Below, piece by piece: positions 1 through 6,379 of a DNA stretch of 19,075 nt. The DNA is taken from assembly GCA_041571375.1 (NCBI GenBank), contig JBFFUJ010000019.1, forward strand, positions 1-19,075, written 5' to 3'. This DNA comes from CALKKN01 sp041571375. GTDB lineage: Bacteria > Pseudomonadota > Gammaproteobacteria > Xanthomonadales > SZUA-36. The notes under the pieces are model-generated. The model was not told the DNA's origin, ran no database searches, and was given only the letters and a program-made list of their open reading frames with translations. The stretch's first letter is position 1. Every line of letters begins with the position of its first letter. The position numbers and the translations under genes are program-made.

Positions 1-516
1 CCCAGTCAGCAACACGTCGTCCGCCCCCGCCTGCCCCATGCGCAGCGGCAAGAAAAGCGAGGCGATGGGCGCGACCACGCCGAGCTGGATCTCTGGCTGG
101 CCGAGCACGGCCTTGGGGTGGTCCGCCAGCACGCGGTAGTGGCCGGCCAGGCAGACCTCGAGGCCGCCGCCCAGGGCCAGGCCGTTGATTGCCACGGCCA
201 CGGGCTTGCCGCAGGTTTCCATTTTGCGCAGTGTTCGGTTCAGGCCGTAGCTGAATTCGTATCCCTCGCGCGGCGTGATGCCGCGATCATAGGCGGTGAC
301 CATGTCCTTGATGTCGGCGCCGGCGATGAAGGAGCCGGCCTTGCCCGAAGTCAGCACCAGGCCCTTGACGGCCGCGTCTGCGGCAGCCTTTTCCACCAGC
401 GCTTCCAGATCCTGCATCACCTCGGGCGTGAGCACGTTCATGGACTTGCCCGGCAGATCGAAAGTCAGCAGGGCGACGCCGTCCGAATCGACCGTGTATT
501 GAATCGTGTCAGTCAT
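1..516 (-). CDS. Enoyl-CoA hydratase/isomerase domain, probable FadJ-type trifunctional alpha subunit (partial)
   Basis: The first 172 residues of a crotonase-fold protein are present; the rest lies beyond the left edge. In FadJ proteins this domain hydrates enoyl-CoA before the dehydrogenase domain, which cannot be seen here. Visible marks are FIAGADIKDM (63-72, oxyanion hole), METCGKPVAVAINGLALGGG (99-118) and two glutamates, E120 and E142, at the places of the catalytic pair of enoyl-CoA hydratases. Up to about residue 142 it reads like a FadJ alpha subunit. After that the usual GAGGTQR stretch is replaced by GVVAPIASLFLPLRMG, which resembles dienoyl-CoA hydratases of aromatic degradation. 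The ATG has GGGAG about 9 bases upstream and lies 12 bases after the thiolase stop, so the two are co-transcribed. A stand-alone hydratase cannot be excluded. Confidence 0.85.
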   Translation of the reverse strand, partial: MTDTIQYTVDSDGVALLTFDLPGKSMNVLTPEVMQDLEALVEKAAADAAVKGLVLTSGKAGSFIAGADIKDMVTAYDRGITPREGYEFSYGLNRTLRKMETCGKPVAVAINGLALGGGLEVCLAGHYRVLADHPKAVLGQPEIQLGVVAPIASLFLPLRMGQAGADDVLLTG

Positions 517-528
517 GTCCGATACTCC

Positions 529-1737
529 CTAAACGCGTTCGATGATGGTGGCGGTGCCCATGCCGGCACCGATGCACAGGGTGACCAGGCCCGTATTCAG
601 GTCGCGCCGCTCCATCTCGTCGAGCAGCGTGCCCAGCACGATGGCGCCGGTGGCGCCGAGTGGATGGCCCATGGCGATGGCGCCCCCGTTGACGTTGATC
701 TTGTCGTGCGGGATCTCCATCAGCTTCATGTACAGCAGGACCACCGAGGCAAAGGCCTCGTTCAGCTCCCACAGATCGATGTCCGAAGTGCTCATGCCGG
801 CGCGTTGCAGGGCCTTCCGGGAAGCTGGCGTCGGCCCGGTCAGCATGATGGTCGGCTCGGAGCCGATGGACGCGAAGGCCCGGATCCGGGCGCGCGGCTT
901 CAGGCCCATCTTCTCGCCGGCCTCCTTGTTGCCCAGCAGCACCGCGGCTGCGCCGTCGACGATACCGCTGGAGTTGCCGGCAGTGTGCACGTGGTTGATC
1001 GCCTCGACTTCCGGGTATTTGAGGATGGCCACGTCGTCGAAGCCGGCCTGGTCGCCCATCATCGCGAAGGCCGGGTTGAGACCGGCCAGGCTCTCCATGC
1101 TGGCGTCGGCCCGCACCGTTTCGTCGTGGTCCAGCGCGACATCCCCGACGTGGTCACGGATCGGCACGACCGAGCCATTGAAGTGGCCGTCGGTCCAGGC
1201 CTTGGCGGCGCGCTGCTGGCTGGCCACCGCGTAGGCGTCGACGTCCTCACGGCTGAAGCCGTGCAGCGTCGCGATCAGGTCGGCGCCGATGCCCTGGGGC
1301 ACGAAGTAGCTCTTGAAAGCCGTCTGGGGGTCGATCGCCATGGCTCCGCCATCCGAGCCCATCGGTATGCGGGACATGCACTCGACCCCGCCGCCGATGG
1401 TGACGTCGGACTGTCCGGCCATGATCTGCGAGGCGGCCGAATTGACGGCTTCGAGGCCGGAGGCGCAGAAACGGTTGATCTGCTTGCCGGGGACGGACTC
1501 CGCGTAATCCGCCATCAGCGCGGCCACGCGCGCAATGTTGGCGCCTTGCTCGCCGACCGGCGTCACGCAGCCCATGATGACGTCGTCGACCAGCGAGGTG
1601 TCGAGTTTATGGCGGTCGCGCAGCGCCTGCAGCACCTGCGTGGTCAGGTTCATCGGCGTGATGGAATTCAGGCTGCCGCCCTGCTTGCCGCGTCCTCTGG
1701 GGGAGCGGACGTGGTCATAAATGTATGCGTCGGTCAT
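529..1737 (-). CDS. Acetyl-CoA C-acyltransferase (thiolase), beta-oxidation
   Basis: This 402-residue protein is a full-length thiolase, cleaving 3-ketoacyl-CoA with CoA in the last step of beta-oxidation. The nucleophilic cysteine is C91 in NRFCASGLEAV, the catalytic histidine is H358 in GGAIAMGHPLGATG, and the second cysteine is C388 in CIGAGMG; NEAFA lies near residue 320. Family length is about 390-400. The ATG has AGAGGA about 7 bases upstream. It sits 16 bases after the TetR gene stop and 12 bases before the hydratase start, as expected for the beta subunit of a fatty-acid oxidation complex. FadA, FadI and biosynthetic thiolases cannot be told apart from these motifs; the FadJ-like partner favours degradation. 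Regulation by the upstream TetR protein is inferred from the operon. Confidence 0.93.
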   Translation of the reverse strand: MTDAYIYDHVRSPRGRGKQGGSLNSITPMNLTTQVLQALRDRHKLDTSLVDDVIMGCVTPVGEQGANIARVAALMADYAESVPGKQINRFCASGLEAVNSAASQIMAGQSDVTIGGGVECMSRIPMGSDGGAMAIDPQTAFKSYFVPQGIGADLIATLHGFSREDVDAYAVASQQRAAKAWTDGHFNGSVVPIRDHVGDVALDHDETVRADASMESLAGLNPAFAMMGDQAGFDDVAILKYPEVEAINHVHTAGNSSGIVDGAAAVLLGNKEAGEKMGLKPRARIRAFASIGSEPTIMLTGPTPASRKALQRAGMSTSDIDLWELNEAFASVVLLYMKLMEIPHDKINVNGGAIAMGHPLGATGAIVLGTLLDEMERRDLNTGLVTLCIGAGMGTATIIERV

Positions 1738-1753
1738 TGCCGTTCCTCTCTGT

Positions 1754-2407
1754 TCAGTTGTTCTGTTCGGGGGATGCGCTCAGCAGGCGCACCATGCTGC
1801 GTTTGAAATCCGTGTAGGCGGCGGTGAGATCGAAGTCGGGGCTCACCAGCCACTGGCTGTTGACGCCGATCAGGCCCCCATAGTACTGCTCGGCAATCCG
1901 TTTCGGATTGACCTCCGGCAGGATCTCGCCCTTTTCCTGTCCGCCGCGAACCCACGCCGCCACCGATTCACGCTGGATGCGCATGAACTCGGCCACGTTG
2001 GGCTTGAATTCGGAGGAGGGGTCCAGGGCTGCACCCAGGAGGATGTTCTGGGCGCGGATGTACTCCGGATGGCGCAGCACATGGGCCAGGTGGGCGTCGA
2101 TGGCGGCGGTGAACGCCGCGATGCCGGTGTCATCGCCGAGGGCGGCCTGCAGGTCCGCCGTCCAGCTGGCCGTGATGCGCTTCAGCACCGCCCGGAACAG
2201 GCCGGCCTTGGAGCCGAAATGATGCGAGACCAGCCCGCGGCTGTAACCGGCCTTGTCGCCGATCGCGACCAGCGTCGTGCCCTGGATGCCCGCGGTGTTC
2301 AGCAGCTCGATGGCCGCCTCGACCATGCAGGCCTCGGCGCGCGCGGTGCGCTCCGCCTGGGTCAGCGGCTGGTCGGGATTCGTGGCGGTTGGGGTGGAGT
2401 GGGGCAC
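1754..2407 (-). CDS. TetR/AcrR-family transcriptional repressor of the thiolase/hydratase operon
   Basis: The protein has a TetR-type N-terminal DNA-binding domain. Numbered from the GTG at 2407 it spans about residues 20-72, with the helix-turn-helix around TTLVAIGDKAGYSRGLVSHH and FGSKAGLF; the rest is a helical ligand-binding domain. Length is 217 residues, usual for the family. A longer TTG start at 2434 is possible but would lie inside the proposed operator and at or upstream of the predicted transcript start, so the GTG is preferred. Neither start has a clear ribosome binding site, and the leader would be only about 24 bases. It is the first gene of the operon with thiolase and hydratase. 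Acyl-CoA as the ligand is inference from the neighbours. Confidence 0.88.
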   Translation of the reverse strand: MPHSTPTATNPDQPLTQAERTARAEACMVEAAIELLNTAGIQGTTLVAIGDKAGYSRGLVSHHFGSKAGLFRAVLKRITASWTADLQAALGDDTGIAAFTAAIDAHLAHVLRHPEYIRAQNILLGAALDPSSEFKPNVAEFMRIQRESVAAWVRGGQEKGEILPEVNPKRIAEQYYGGLIGVNSQWLVSPDFDLTAAYTDFKRSMVRLLSASPEQNN

Positions 2408-2415
2408 GCGGGAAA

Positions 2416-2444
2416 ATAAACTTGTTGGTAACAAGCAAGTTTAT
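2416..2444. promoter_or_regulatory. Probable TetR operator: 9-bp perfect inverted repeat with nested 6-bp repeat
   Basis: ATAAACTTG (2416-2424) and CAAGTTTAT (2436-2444) are perfect inverted arms separated by 11 bases. Within them, CTTGTT (2421-2426) and AACAAG (2430-2435) form a second inverted repeat with a 3-base centre. The element covers the -10 box and predicted transcript start of the adjacent TetR gene, the classic place for autorepression. Two nested dyads would suit either one TetR dimer or two. Confidence 0.65.
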
Positions 2445-2465
2445 CAAATGCGCGCGTCATGTCAA
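2438..2465 (-). promoter_or_regulatory. Sigma70-type promoter of the tetR-thiolase-hydratase operon
   Basis: On the minus strand a perfect -35 box TTGACA (2460-2465) is followed after 16 bases by TAAACT (2438-2443; 4 of 6 matches to the -10 consensus). Transcription would start near 2431, just upstream of the TetR gene. The -10 box lies inside the inverted repeat described separately. Confidence 0.6.
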
Positions 2466-2671
2466 TTGGGCGTTACGGCCCGGGACGGGCGAGCGGGAAC
2501 ACCCCTGCGGGCATTCCCGATCGCGCGGAATACGCGCATTCGCGCTTCCAGGATTTGAAGATCGCGAGCAAGTGCAGGCAAAGAGGGCGCGGCGGCTTTT
2601 GCCGAATGACGAAAGAAGCGCCGCACGCGAGCCGTTGTGCGTCAGGCCCGGTTGCCGTCGCCCGTTCGCTC

Positions 2672-3268
2672 CTAAAGGAGGTCCTGCAGGAGCGCCTGGC
2701 GGGTTTCGTCCGCGACCTCGTTGGTGTAGGGGTAGCCGGCGTGGTCGGTGCCGAAGGAGAGGGCGGCTCCGCTGCGCAGGGCGTCGATCATTTCACTCGT
2801 CAGTTCGAAGCGCATGAAGTGCACGGCCGAGGTCTTCTCCTCGGTGGAGCGCTCGAGGTCCTCGTTGGCGATGGCGTACACCTTGTCGAAGCCTGCTACC
2901 TGCAGCCAAACGAGATGCTCGACGCCGACCAATTGCGCCAGGCGCTCGCGGCGCACGGCGACGTCCTCGAACTCCAGCATGGCGGTGCACTTGAGGTTCC
3001 TGCCGTCGGGGATCAGCGGGTTGTAGGCATCCAGTTCCTCCTGGATGGCATCGGCTTCGAAGATCCGCTCGATGCGCAGCATTTCCTGCACCTGGTACTG
3101 GATGGTCAGGCGGTCCTCGAAGTACAGCGACAGGTTTTCACCGATGTCGACACGGCGGGGCTTTTTATGCTCGATGACCTGCGCCCGGAACTCGGGGCGT
3201 TTCTCGGCATACTGCTCGAGGGAAAAGAGGTTTTCCCGGGTCAATGGCTTCATGGTCTGGGTCTCCAT
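2672..3268 (-). CDS. DUF3501 family protein
   Basis: The protein of about 198 residues matches what is known of DUF3501: it opens with MKPLTRENLFSLEQYAEKRP and contains FEDRLTIQYQVQEMLRIERI, EELDAYNPLIPDGRN and EKTSAVHFMRFEL, all typical. No enzyme motif, membrane segment or cysteine cluster is visible, so it is probably cytoplasmic. Function is unknown. Two starts are possible: ATG at 3268 with GGAGAG 9 bases upstream, or ATG at 3253 with GGAG 9 bases upstream; the second begins exactly where most family members begin. It is the last gene of the group with rubrerythrin and the CCG-domain Fe-S protein, separated from the latter by a REP cluster. The open frame continues upstream into that REP cluster but is not coding there. 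Confidence 0.88.
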   Translation of the reverse strand: METQTMKPLTRENLFSLEQYAEKRPEFRAQVIEHKKPRRVDIGENLSLYFEDRLTIQYQVQEMLRIERIFEADAIQEELDAYNPLIPDGRNLKCTAMLEFEDVAVRRERLAQLVGVEHLVWLQVAGFDKVYAIANEDLERSTEEKTSAVHFMRFELTSEMIDALRSGAALSFGTDHAGYPYTNEVADETRQALLQDLL

Positions 3269-3298
3269 TTCTCGTATCTCTCCAATTCGGTGTTTTCT

Positions 3299-3369
3299 GT
3301 AGGAGCGAGCTTGCTCGCGATCAGCCGCGAAGCGGCTCACAGCCATTCGCGAGCAAGCTCGCTCCTGCA
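3299..3369. repeat. REP cluster (BIME-like): two inverted REP units around a small hairpin
   Basis: GTAGGAGCGAGCTTGCTCGC (from 3299) and GCGAGCAAGCTCGCTCCT (ending at 3366) are inverted copies of a REP sequence well known from Pseudomonas and relatives. Each contains its own palindrome, GAGCGAGCTTGCTCGC or its counterpart. Between them AGCCGC-GAA-GCGGCT (3323-3337) forms a third stem. The unit fills most of the gap between the Fe-S protein gene and the DUF3501 gene, so it would be transcribed as a structured intercistronic segment. Such elements are mobilised by REP-associated tyrosine transposases; none is encoded in this window. Confidence 0.88.
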
Positions 3370-3377
3370 CGTGGTGT

Positions 3378-4703
3378 TCAGATGCCGTAGGCTTTGCGCA
3401 GCAGCGTCAGCGGGTTGGTCTCGCTGTTCTTCAGCTCCAGGCCGTTGGCGATCTGGGTGGCCGCCATCGGGCAGTCCGACACCAGGTAATCGGGTTCCGC
3501 TTTCTTCGCCCGGTTGATCACCGGCCGCGCGATCTTCTGCGATTTCTCGTAGGTGCCCGCGCGCACGCCGTAGGTGCCGTCGTGGCCGGAGCAGCGCTCG
3601 ATCATCTCGACCTCGGTGCCGGGCACCAGCGCCAGGATGTCGCGGGTCTTCGGGCCGATGTTCTGCACCCGCTGGTGGCAGGGCACCTGCCAGACGACCT
3701 TGCCCAGCGGCTGCCTGAACTCGGTCTTGAGCAGGCCGGCCTTGTGCCGATGGGCCAGGTACTCGAACGGGTCGAAAATGTGCTGCTTGACCTTCTGCAC
3801 GTCCGCATCGTCCGGGAACATCAGCGGCAGCTCCTGCTTGAACATCAGCACGCAGGACGGGATCGCCGCGACGATGTCCCAGCCGTCGTCGATCAGGCGC
3901 ACCAGTTCGGGTATGTTGGCCTTGCGGTACTTGTCGACGGTGGCCAGGTCGCCTTGCTCGAGCTTGGGCATGCCGCAGCATTCTTCCTTGTCGGTCAGGC
4001 GCACCGGGATGCCGTTGTGCTCGAAAACCCGGATCAGGTCCTGTCCGACGTCCGGCGTGTTCACGTTGCAGTAACAGGTGGCGAACAGCGCCACCTTGCC
4101 ACGGGTCGGCTCGGCCTTCTTGACCACGGCCTGGACCGGTTCGTGCTTCTTTTCGCGCCGGCGCAGGGTGTCCGAGTGGAAGGCCGGCAGGTGGGCATCC
4201 GGGTGCAGGTCCATGACCTTCTGCATCACCTTGCGCACGGCCTTGCTGCGGTTACCCGCGTTCAGCACGCTGCCGACCACCGGCAGGCTGCCGACGCTGC
4301 CCTGCAACTTGGTGTTGCTGAGCAGCCTGTGGCTCAATTTGCGCTCGCCCTTCCTGAACTGCACGGCCTTGGCGCGCAGCATCAGGTGCGGGAAGTCCAG
4401 CGCCCACTCGTGCGGCGGGACGTAGGGGCACTTGGTCTGGTAACACAGGTCGCAGAGGTAACACTGGTCGACCACTTTCCAGTAGTCGTCCTTGGCCACG
4501 CCGTCGACTTCCATGGTCGACGACTCGTCGACCAGGTCGAACAGCGTGGGATACGAGTCGCACAGCGACACGCAGCGGCGGCAGCCGTGGCAGATGTCGA
4601 ACACCCGCTCCATCTCGGCAAGGAGCTTGTCCTCGTCATAGAAGTCGGGATTCCGCCAGTCGAGTGGATGGCGTGTTGGTGCCTCGAGACTGCCTTCTCG
4701 CAT
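3378..4703 (-). CDS. GlpC/HdrD-like Fe-S oxidoreductase with two 4Fe-4S motifs and CCG domains
   Basis: The 441-residue protein has two N-terminal cluster motifs: C38-x2-C41-x2-C44-x3-C48 in CHGCRRCVSLC, and C81-x2-C84-x2-C87-x4-C92-P. Two cysteine-rich CCG modules follow: C210/C212 with ECCGMPK (C242, C243), then C342 with ERCSGHDGTYG (C371) and C411. The second module has a single cysteine where many have CC. This layout belongs to the GlpC / heterodisulfide-reductase subunit D group, which move electrons between soluble partners, quinones or disulfides; no transmembrane segment is seen. AAGGAG lies 8 bases before the ATG. It sits between rubrerythrin and DUF3501, so an electron-transfer role toward rubrerythrin is a fair inference, but the substrate is unknown. 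Confidence 0.9.
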   Translation of the reverse strand: MREGSLEAPTRHPLDWRNPDFYDEDKLLAEMERVFDICHGCRRCVSLCDSYPTLFDLVDESSTMEVDGVAKDDYWKVVDQCYLCDLCYQTKCPYVPPHEWALDFPHLMLRAKAVQFRKGERKLSHRLLSNTKLQGSVGSLPVVGSVLNAGNRSKAVRKVMQKVMDLHPDAHLPAFHSDTLRRREKKHEPVQAVVKKAEPTRGKVALFATCYCNVNTPDVGQDLIRVFEHNGIPVRLTDKEECCGMPKLEQGDLATVDKYRKANIPELVRLIDDGWDIVAAIPSCVLMFKQELPLMFPDDADVQKVKQHIFDPFEYLAHRHKAGLLKTEFRQPLGKVVWQVPCHQRVQNIGPKTRDILALVPGTEVEMIERCSGHDGTYGVRAGTYEKSQKIARPVINRAKKAEPDYLVSDCPMAATQIANGLELKNSETNPLTLLRKAYGI

Positions 4704-4720
4704 GGTGGTCGCTCCTTAAA

Positions 4721-4764
4721 TGGGGTCAGAGTAAAAACTCGGCTGAGTGATTACTCCGACCCCG
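4721..4764. repeat. REP-like inverted repeat of the TGGGGTCAGAGTAA type
   Basis: GGGGTCAGAGTAA (4722-4734) and TTACTCCGACCCC (4751-4763) pair at 12 of 13 positions across a 16-base loop. The TGGGGTCAGAGTAA core is a widespread dispersed element in gammaproteobacterial genomes, usually linked to REP-associated transposases. It fills the gap between the rubrerythrin stop and the ribosome binding site of the Fe-S protein gene and would fold in the mRNA. Confidence 0.8.
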
Positions 4765-4777
4765 AATGTCCAACCGA

Positions 4778-5194
4778 TCAGTCCAGTTCGTCCAGGGCTT
4801 TCTGGAAGCGGTTGGCGTGCGAACGCTCGGCCTTGGCCAGGGTCTCGAACCAGTCGGCGATTTCGTCGAAGCCCTCGTCGCGCGCGGTGCGCGCCATGCC
4901 CGGGTACATGTCGGTGTACTCGTGGGTCTCGCCCGCGATGGCGGCTCTCAGGTTGTCGGCCGTCGGCCCGATGGGCAGGCCGGTGGCCGGGTCGCCGGCT
5001 TCTTCGAGGTACTCGAGGTGGCCGTGCGCATGGCCGGTCTCGCCCTCGGCGGTCGAACGGAAGACGGTCGATACGTCGTTGTAGCCTTCGACGTCGGCGC
5101 GCTGTGCGAAGTACAGGTAACGGCGGTTGGCCTGCGACTCGCCGGCAAATGCGTCTTTGAGGTTCTGTTCGGTTTGGGTGCCTTTCAGTGACAT
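4778..5194 (-). CDS. Rubrerythrin family diiron protein (no rubredoxin domain)
   Basis: This 138-residue four-helix protein carries the rubrerythrin diiron ligand set: E19 (AFAGESQANRRY), E52 and H55 (AEGETGHAHGHLEYL), E89 and E92 (AGETHEY), E123 and H126 (KAERSHANRF). Rubrerythrins reduce hydrogen peroxide in the cytoplasm. The C-terminal rubredoxin domain of classical members is absent, so electrons must come from another protein; the CCG Fe-S protein encoded next is an obvious candidate by position only. The ATG at 5194 has GGAGGT 10 bases upstream; the frame is open further upstream but without support. It is first in a three-gene group with the Fe-S protein and DUF3501. Confidence 0.93.
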   Translation of the reverse strand: MSLKGTQTEQNLKDAFAGESQANRRYLYFAQRADVEGYNDVSTVFRSTAEGETGHAHGHLEYLEEAGDPATGLPIGPTADNLRAAIAGETHEYTDMYPGMARTARDEGFDEIADWFETLAKAERSHANRFQKALDELD

Positions 5195-5242
5195 GATGGT
5201 TTTTACCTCCAGTGAAACAGGTGAGCGAATGCTTGCCCTGAC

Positions 5243-5271
5243 AGAATAGACATTCATTCTTTATAGGTGAA
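5243..5271 (-). promoter_or_regulatory. Possible promoter of the rubrerythrin operon
   Basis: In an AT-rich island between the HAD phosphatase and rubrerythrin genes, minus-strand TTCACC (5266-5271) and TATTCT (5243-5248) are spaced 17 bases apart; each matches 4 of 6 consensus bases. A small palindrome, GCCTTATAGGC, lies just upstream at about 5289-5299. No recognisable OxyR, PerR or IscR site was found. Confidence 0.35.
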
Positions 5272-5335
5272 ATTGAATTTTCTGATAAGCCTTATAGGCC
5301 GATTCAATGATTAGGATCAGCCGCTCCGGCCCGGC

Positions 5336-5983
5336 CTACGGCAACAGGGGAGGGATTTCGCTCGCGCATCCGACCAGGTGATCAGGACCCGCCGCCTGCA
5401 GCTCATCCAGGCTGCCGAAGCCGTAGCTTACGCCGATGGCGTACAGGCCATTCTGGCGGGCACCGACGATGTCCTGGGCCCGGTCACCGATCATGACGGA
5501 ATGGCGGGCTTCCAGGTCATGCTGCTGCAGGGCGTAGCGGATGATGTCGCCCTTGTCGCGGCGGGCGTGGTCCATCGAGCTGCCGGCGACCCCGCTGAAA
5601 AAGCGATTGAGACCCATGTCCCGGAGGACCTTTTCCGCAACGGGCGACGGCTTGACCGTCGCCACGTAAAGCCCGATTCCGGCTGTGCAGAGTCGGTCGA
5701 GGGTTTCGGCTATCCTGGCGTAAACCTTTGTGCCCATATGGGCATGCCGGTCGTAGTGATCGCGGTACTGGGCGATGGCCTGCTCGGCCGGCGCTCCGGT
5801 GATGCCGAAGCGATCCCGAAAGATGTCCACGAGCGGCGTGCCGATCAGCGACTCCACCGCACAGTCGGGCGGCAAGCCACGCCCGAGGCTCTGCAGGGCG
5901 TGGGCGAGTGAGGCCTGTATGGCCCCGCTGCTGTCCACCAGCGTGCCGTCAAGATCGAACAGGATGTGGTGTACCTTGTGCAT
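5336..5983 (-). CDS. HAD-superfamily hydrolase, phosphoglycolate phosphatase-like
   Basis: The 215-residue protein has all four HAD motifs: DLDGTLVDS with nucleophile D10 and acid D12, motif II T109 in VATVKPSP, motif III K144, and motif IV GDRAQD (D167, D171). The helical cap between motifs I and II (about residues 16-85) places it in the group of phosphoglycolate phosphatase (Gph), beta-phosphoglucomutase and similar enzymes. HAD substrates cannot be assigned from motifs alone, so the phosphoglycolate label is only a family resemblance. The ATG at 5983 has a weak CAGGAT upstream. It is transcribed away from the synthetase remnant across a 49-base gap and shows no operon link to the rubrerythrin group, which has its own AT-rich promoter region. 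Confidence 0.88.
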   Translation of the reverse strand: MHKVHHILFDLDGTLVDSSGAIQASLAHALQSLGRGLPPDCAVESLIGTPLVDIFRDRFGITGAPAEQAIAQYRDHYDRHAHMGTKVYARIAETLDRLCTAGIGLYVATVKPSPVAEKVLRDMGLNRFFSGVAGSSMDHARRDKGDIIRYALQQHDLEARHSVMIGDRAQDIVGARQNGLYAIGVSYGFGSLDELQAAGPDHLVGCASEIPPLLP

Positions 5984-6032
5984 ATCCTGGATTTATCATG
6001 ATCTGCCGGGTATTCGAGGAGGAGATCGTAGC

Positions 6033-6377
6033 ATGTCGTCTCTGCCGCAACTGATTCGCAGCAATGTTCAGCTTCACGGCGATGCCGTTGCCACCCGCTT
6101 TCAGAGCCGGGAGCGAAGCTGGCGCGCAGCGCAGGAACGCGTGGCCCGACTGGCAGCGGGCCTCTGCGGCCTGTGCATTGGCGAAGGCGACCGCGTCAAG
6201 GGTATGACCGTGAGCGGCGCGGAGAACGTCTATTGCAAGTCGCTGATAGCCGGTTACAAATGCCCCAAGAGCGTCGAGATCCCCGAAGAGCCGCTGCCGT
6301 TGAGCGGTGCCGGGAAAAGCCTGAAAAAGGATCTGCGGGCGCCCCATTGGGAGGGCCATGACCGCAACGTGTCCTGA
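6033..6377 (+). pseudogene. Acyl-CoA synthetase (AMP-forming) remnant with two internal in-frame deletions
   Basis: The open frame codes 114 residues, against about 500 in intact enzymes. Residues 1-55 (MSSLPQLIRSNVQLHGDAVA up to GEGDRV) match the N-terminus of an ATP-dependent acyl-CoA synthetase. The frame then jumps to KGMTVSGAENVY, the hinge region near the C-terminal domain, and again to CKSLIAGYKCPKSVEI and PLPLSGAGKSLKKDL, the C-terminal catalytic-lysine region. The adenylation core with its YTSGTTGxPKG motif and most of the C-terminal domain are gone, so it cannot activate acids. Both junctions keep the frame and no stop intervenes. GGAGGAG lies upstream of the ATG. It ends two bases before the aminotransferase GTG. 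A minimal functional protein is possible but less likely. Confidence 0.78.
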
Positions 6378-6379
6378 TC

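Noticed and set aside
118..1806. 562-codon open frame on the plus strand opposite the thiolase
   Set aside because: High-GC mirror frame; the protein is low-complexity with many H, R, G and D and no domain, while the minus strand codes a perfect thiolase.
2495..2518. Hairpin GGGAA...TTCCC with inner CCC/GGG as a terminator after DUF3501
   Set aside because: No T-run on either strand and nearly 150 bases beyond the stop codon.
2669..2680. CTCCTAAAGGAG palindrome at the DUF3501 stop, with a Shine-Dalgarno-like plus-strand AAAGGAGG
   Set aside because: Stem too short for a terminator, and no plausible plus-strand gene follows.
3582..5084. 500-codon plus-strand open frame opposite the Fe-S protein and rubrerythrin
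   Set aside because: Runs antisense across two real genes and a REP element; composition is that of a shadow frame.
5195..5335. OxyR-type or IscR-type site before rubrerythrin
   Set aside because: CTAT/ATAG elements occur, but their spacing does not fit the OxyR pattern, and no IscR-like dyad was found.
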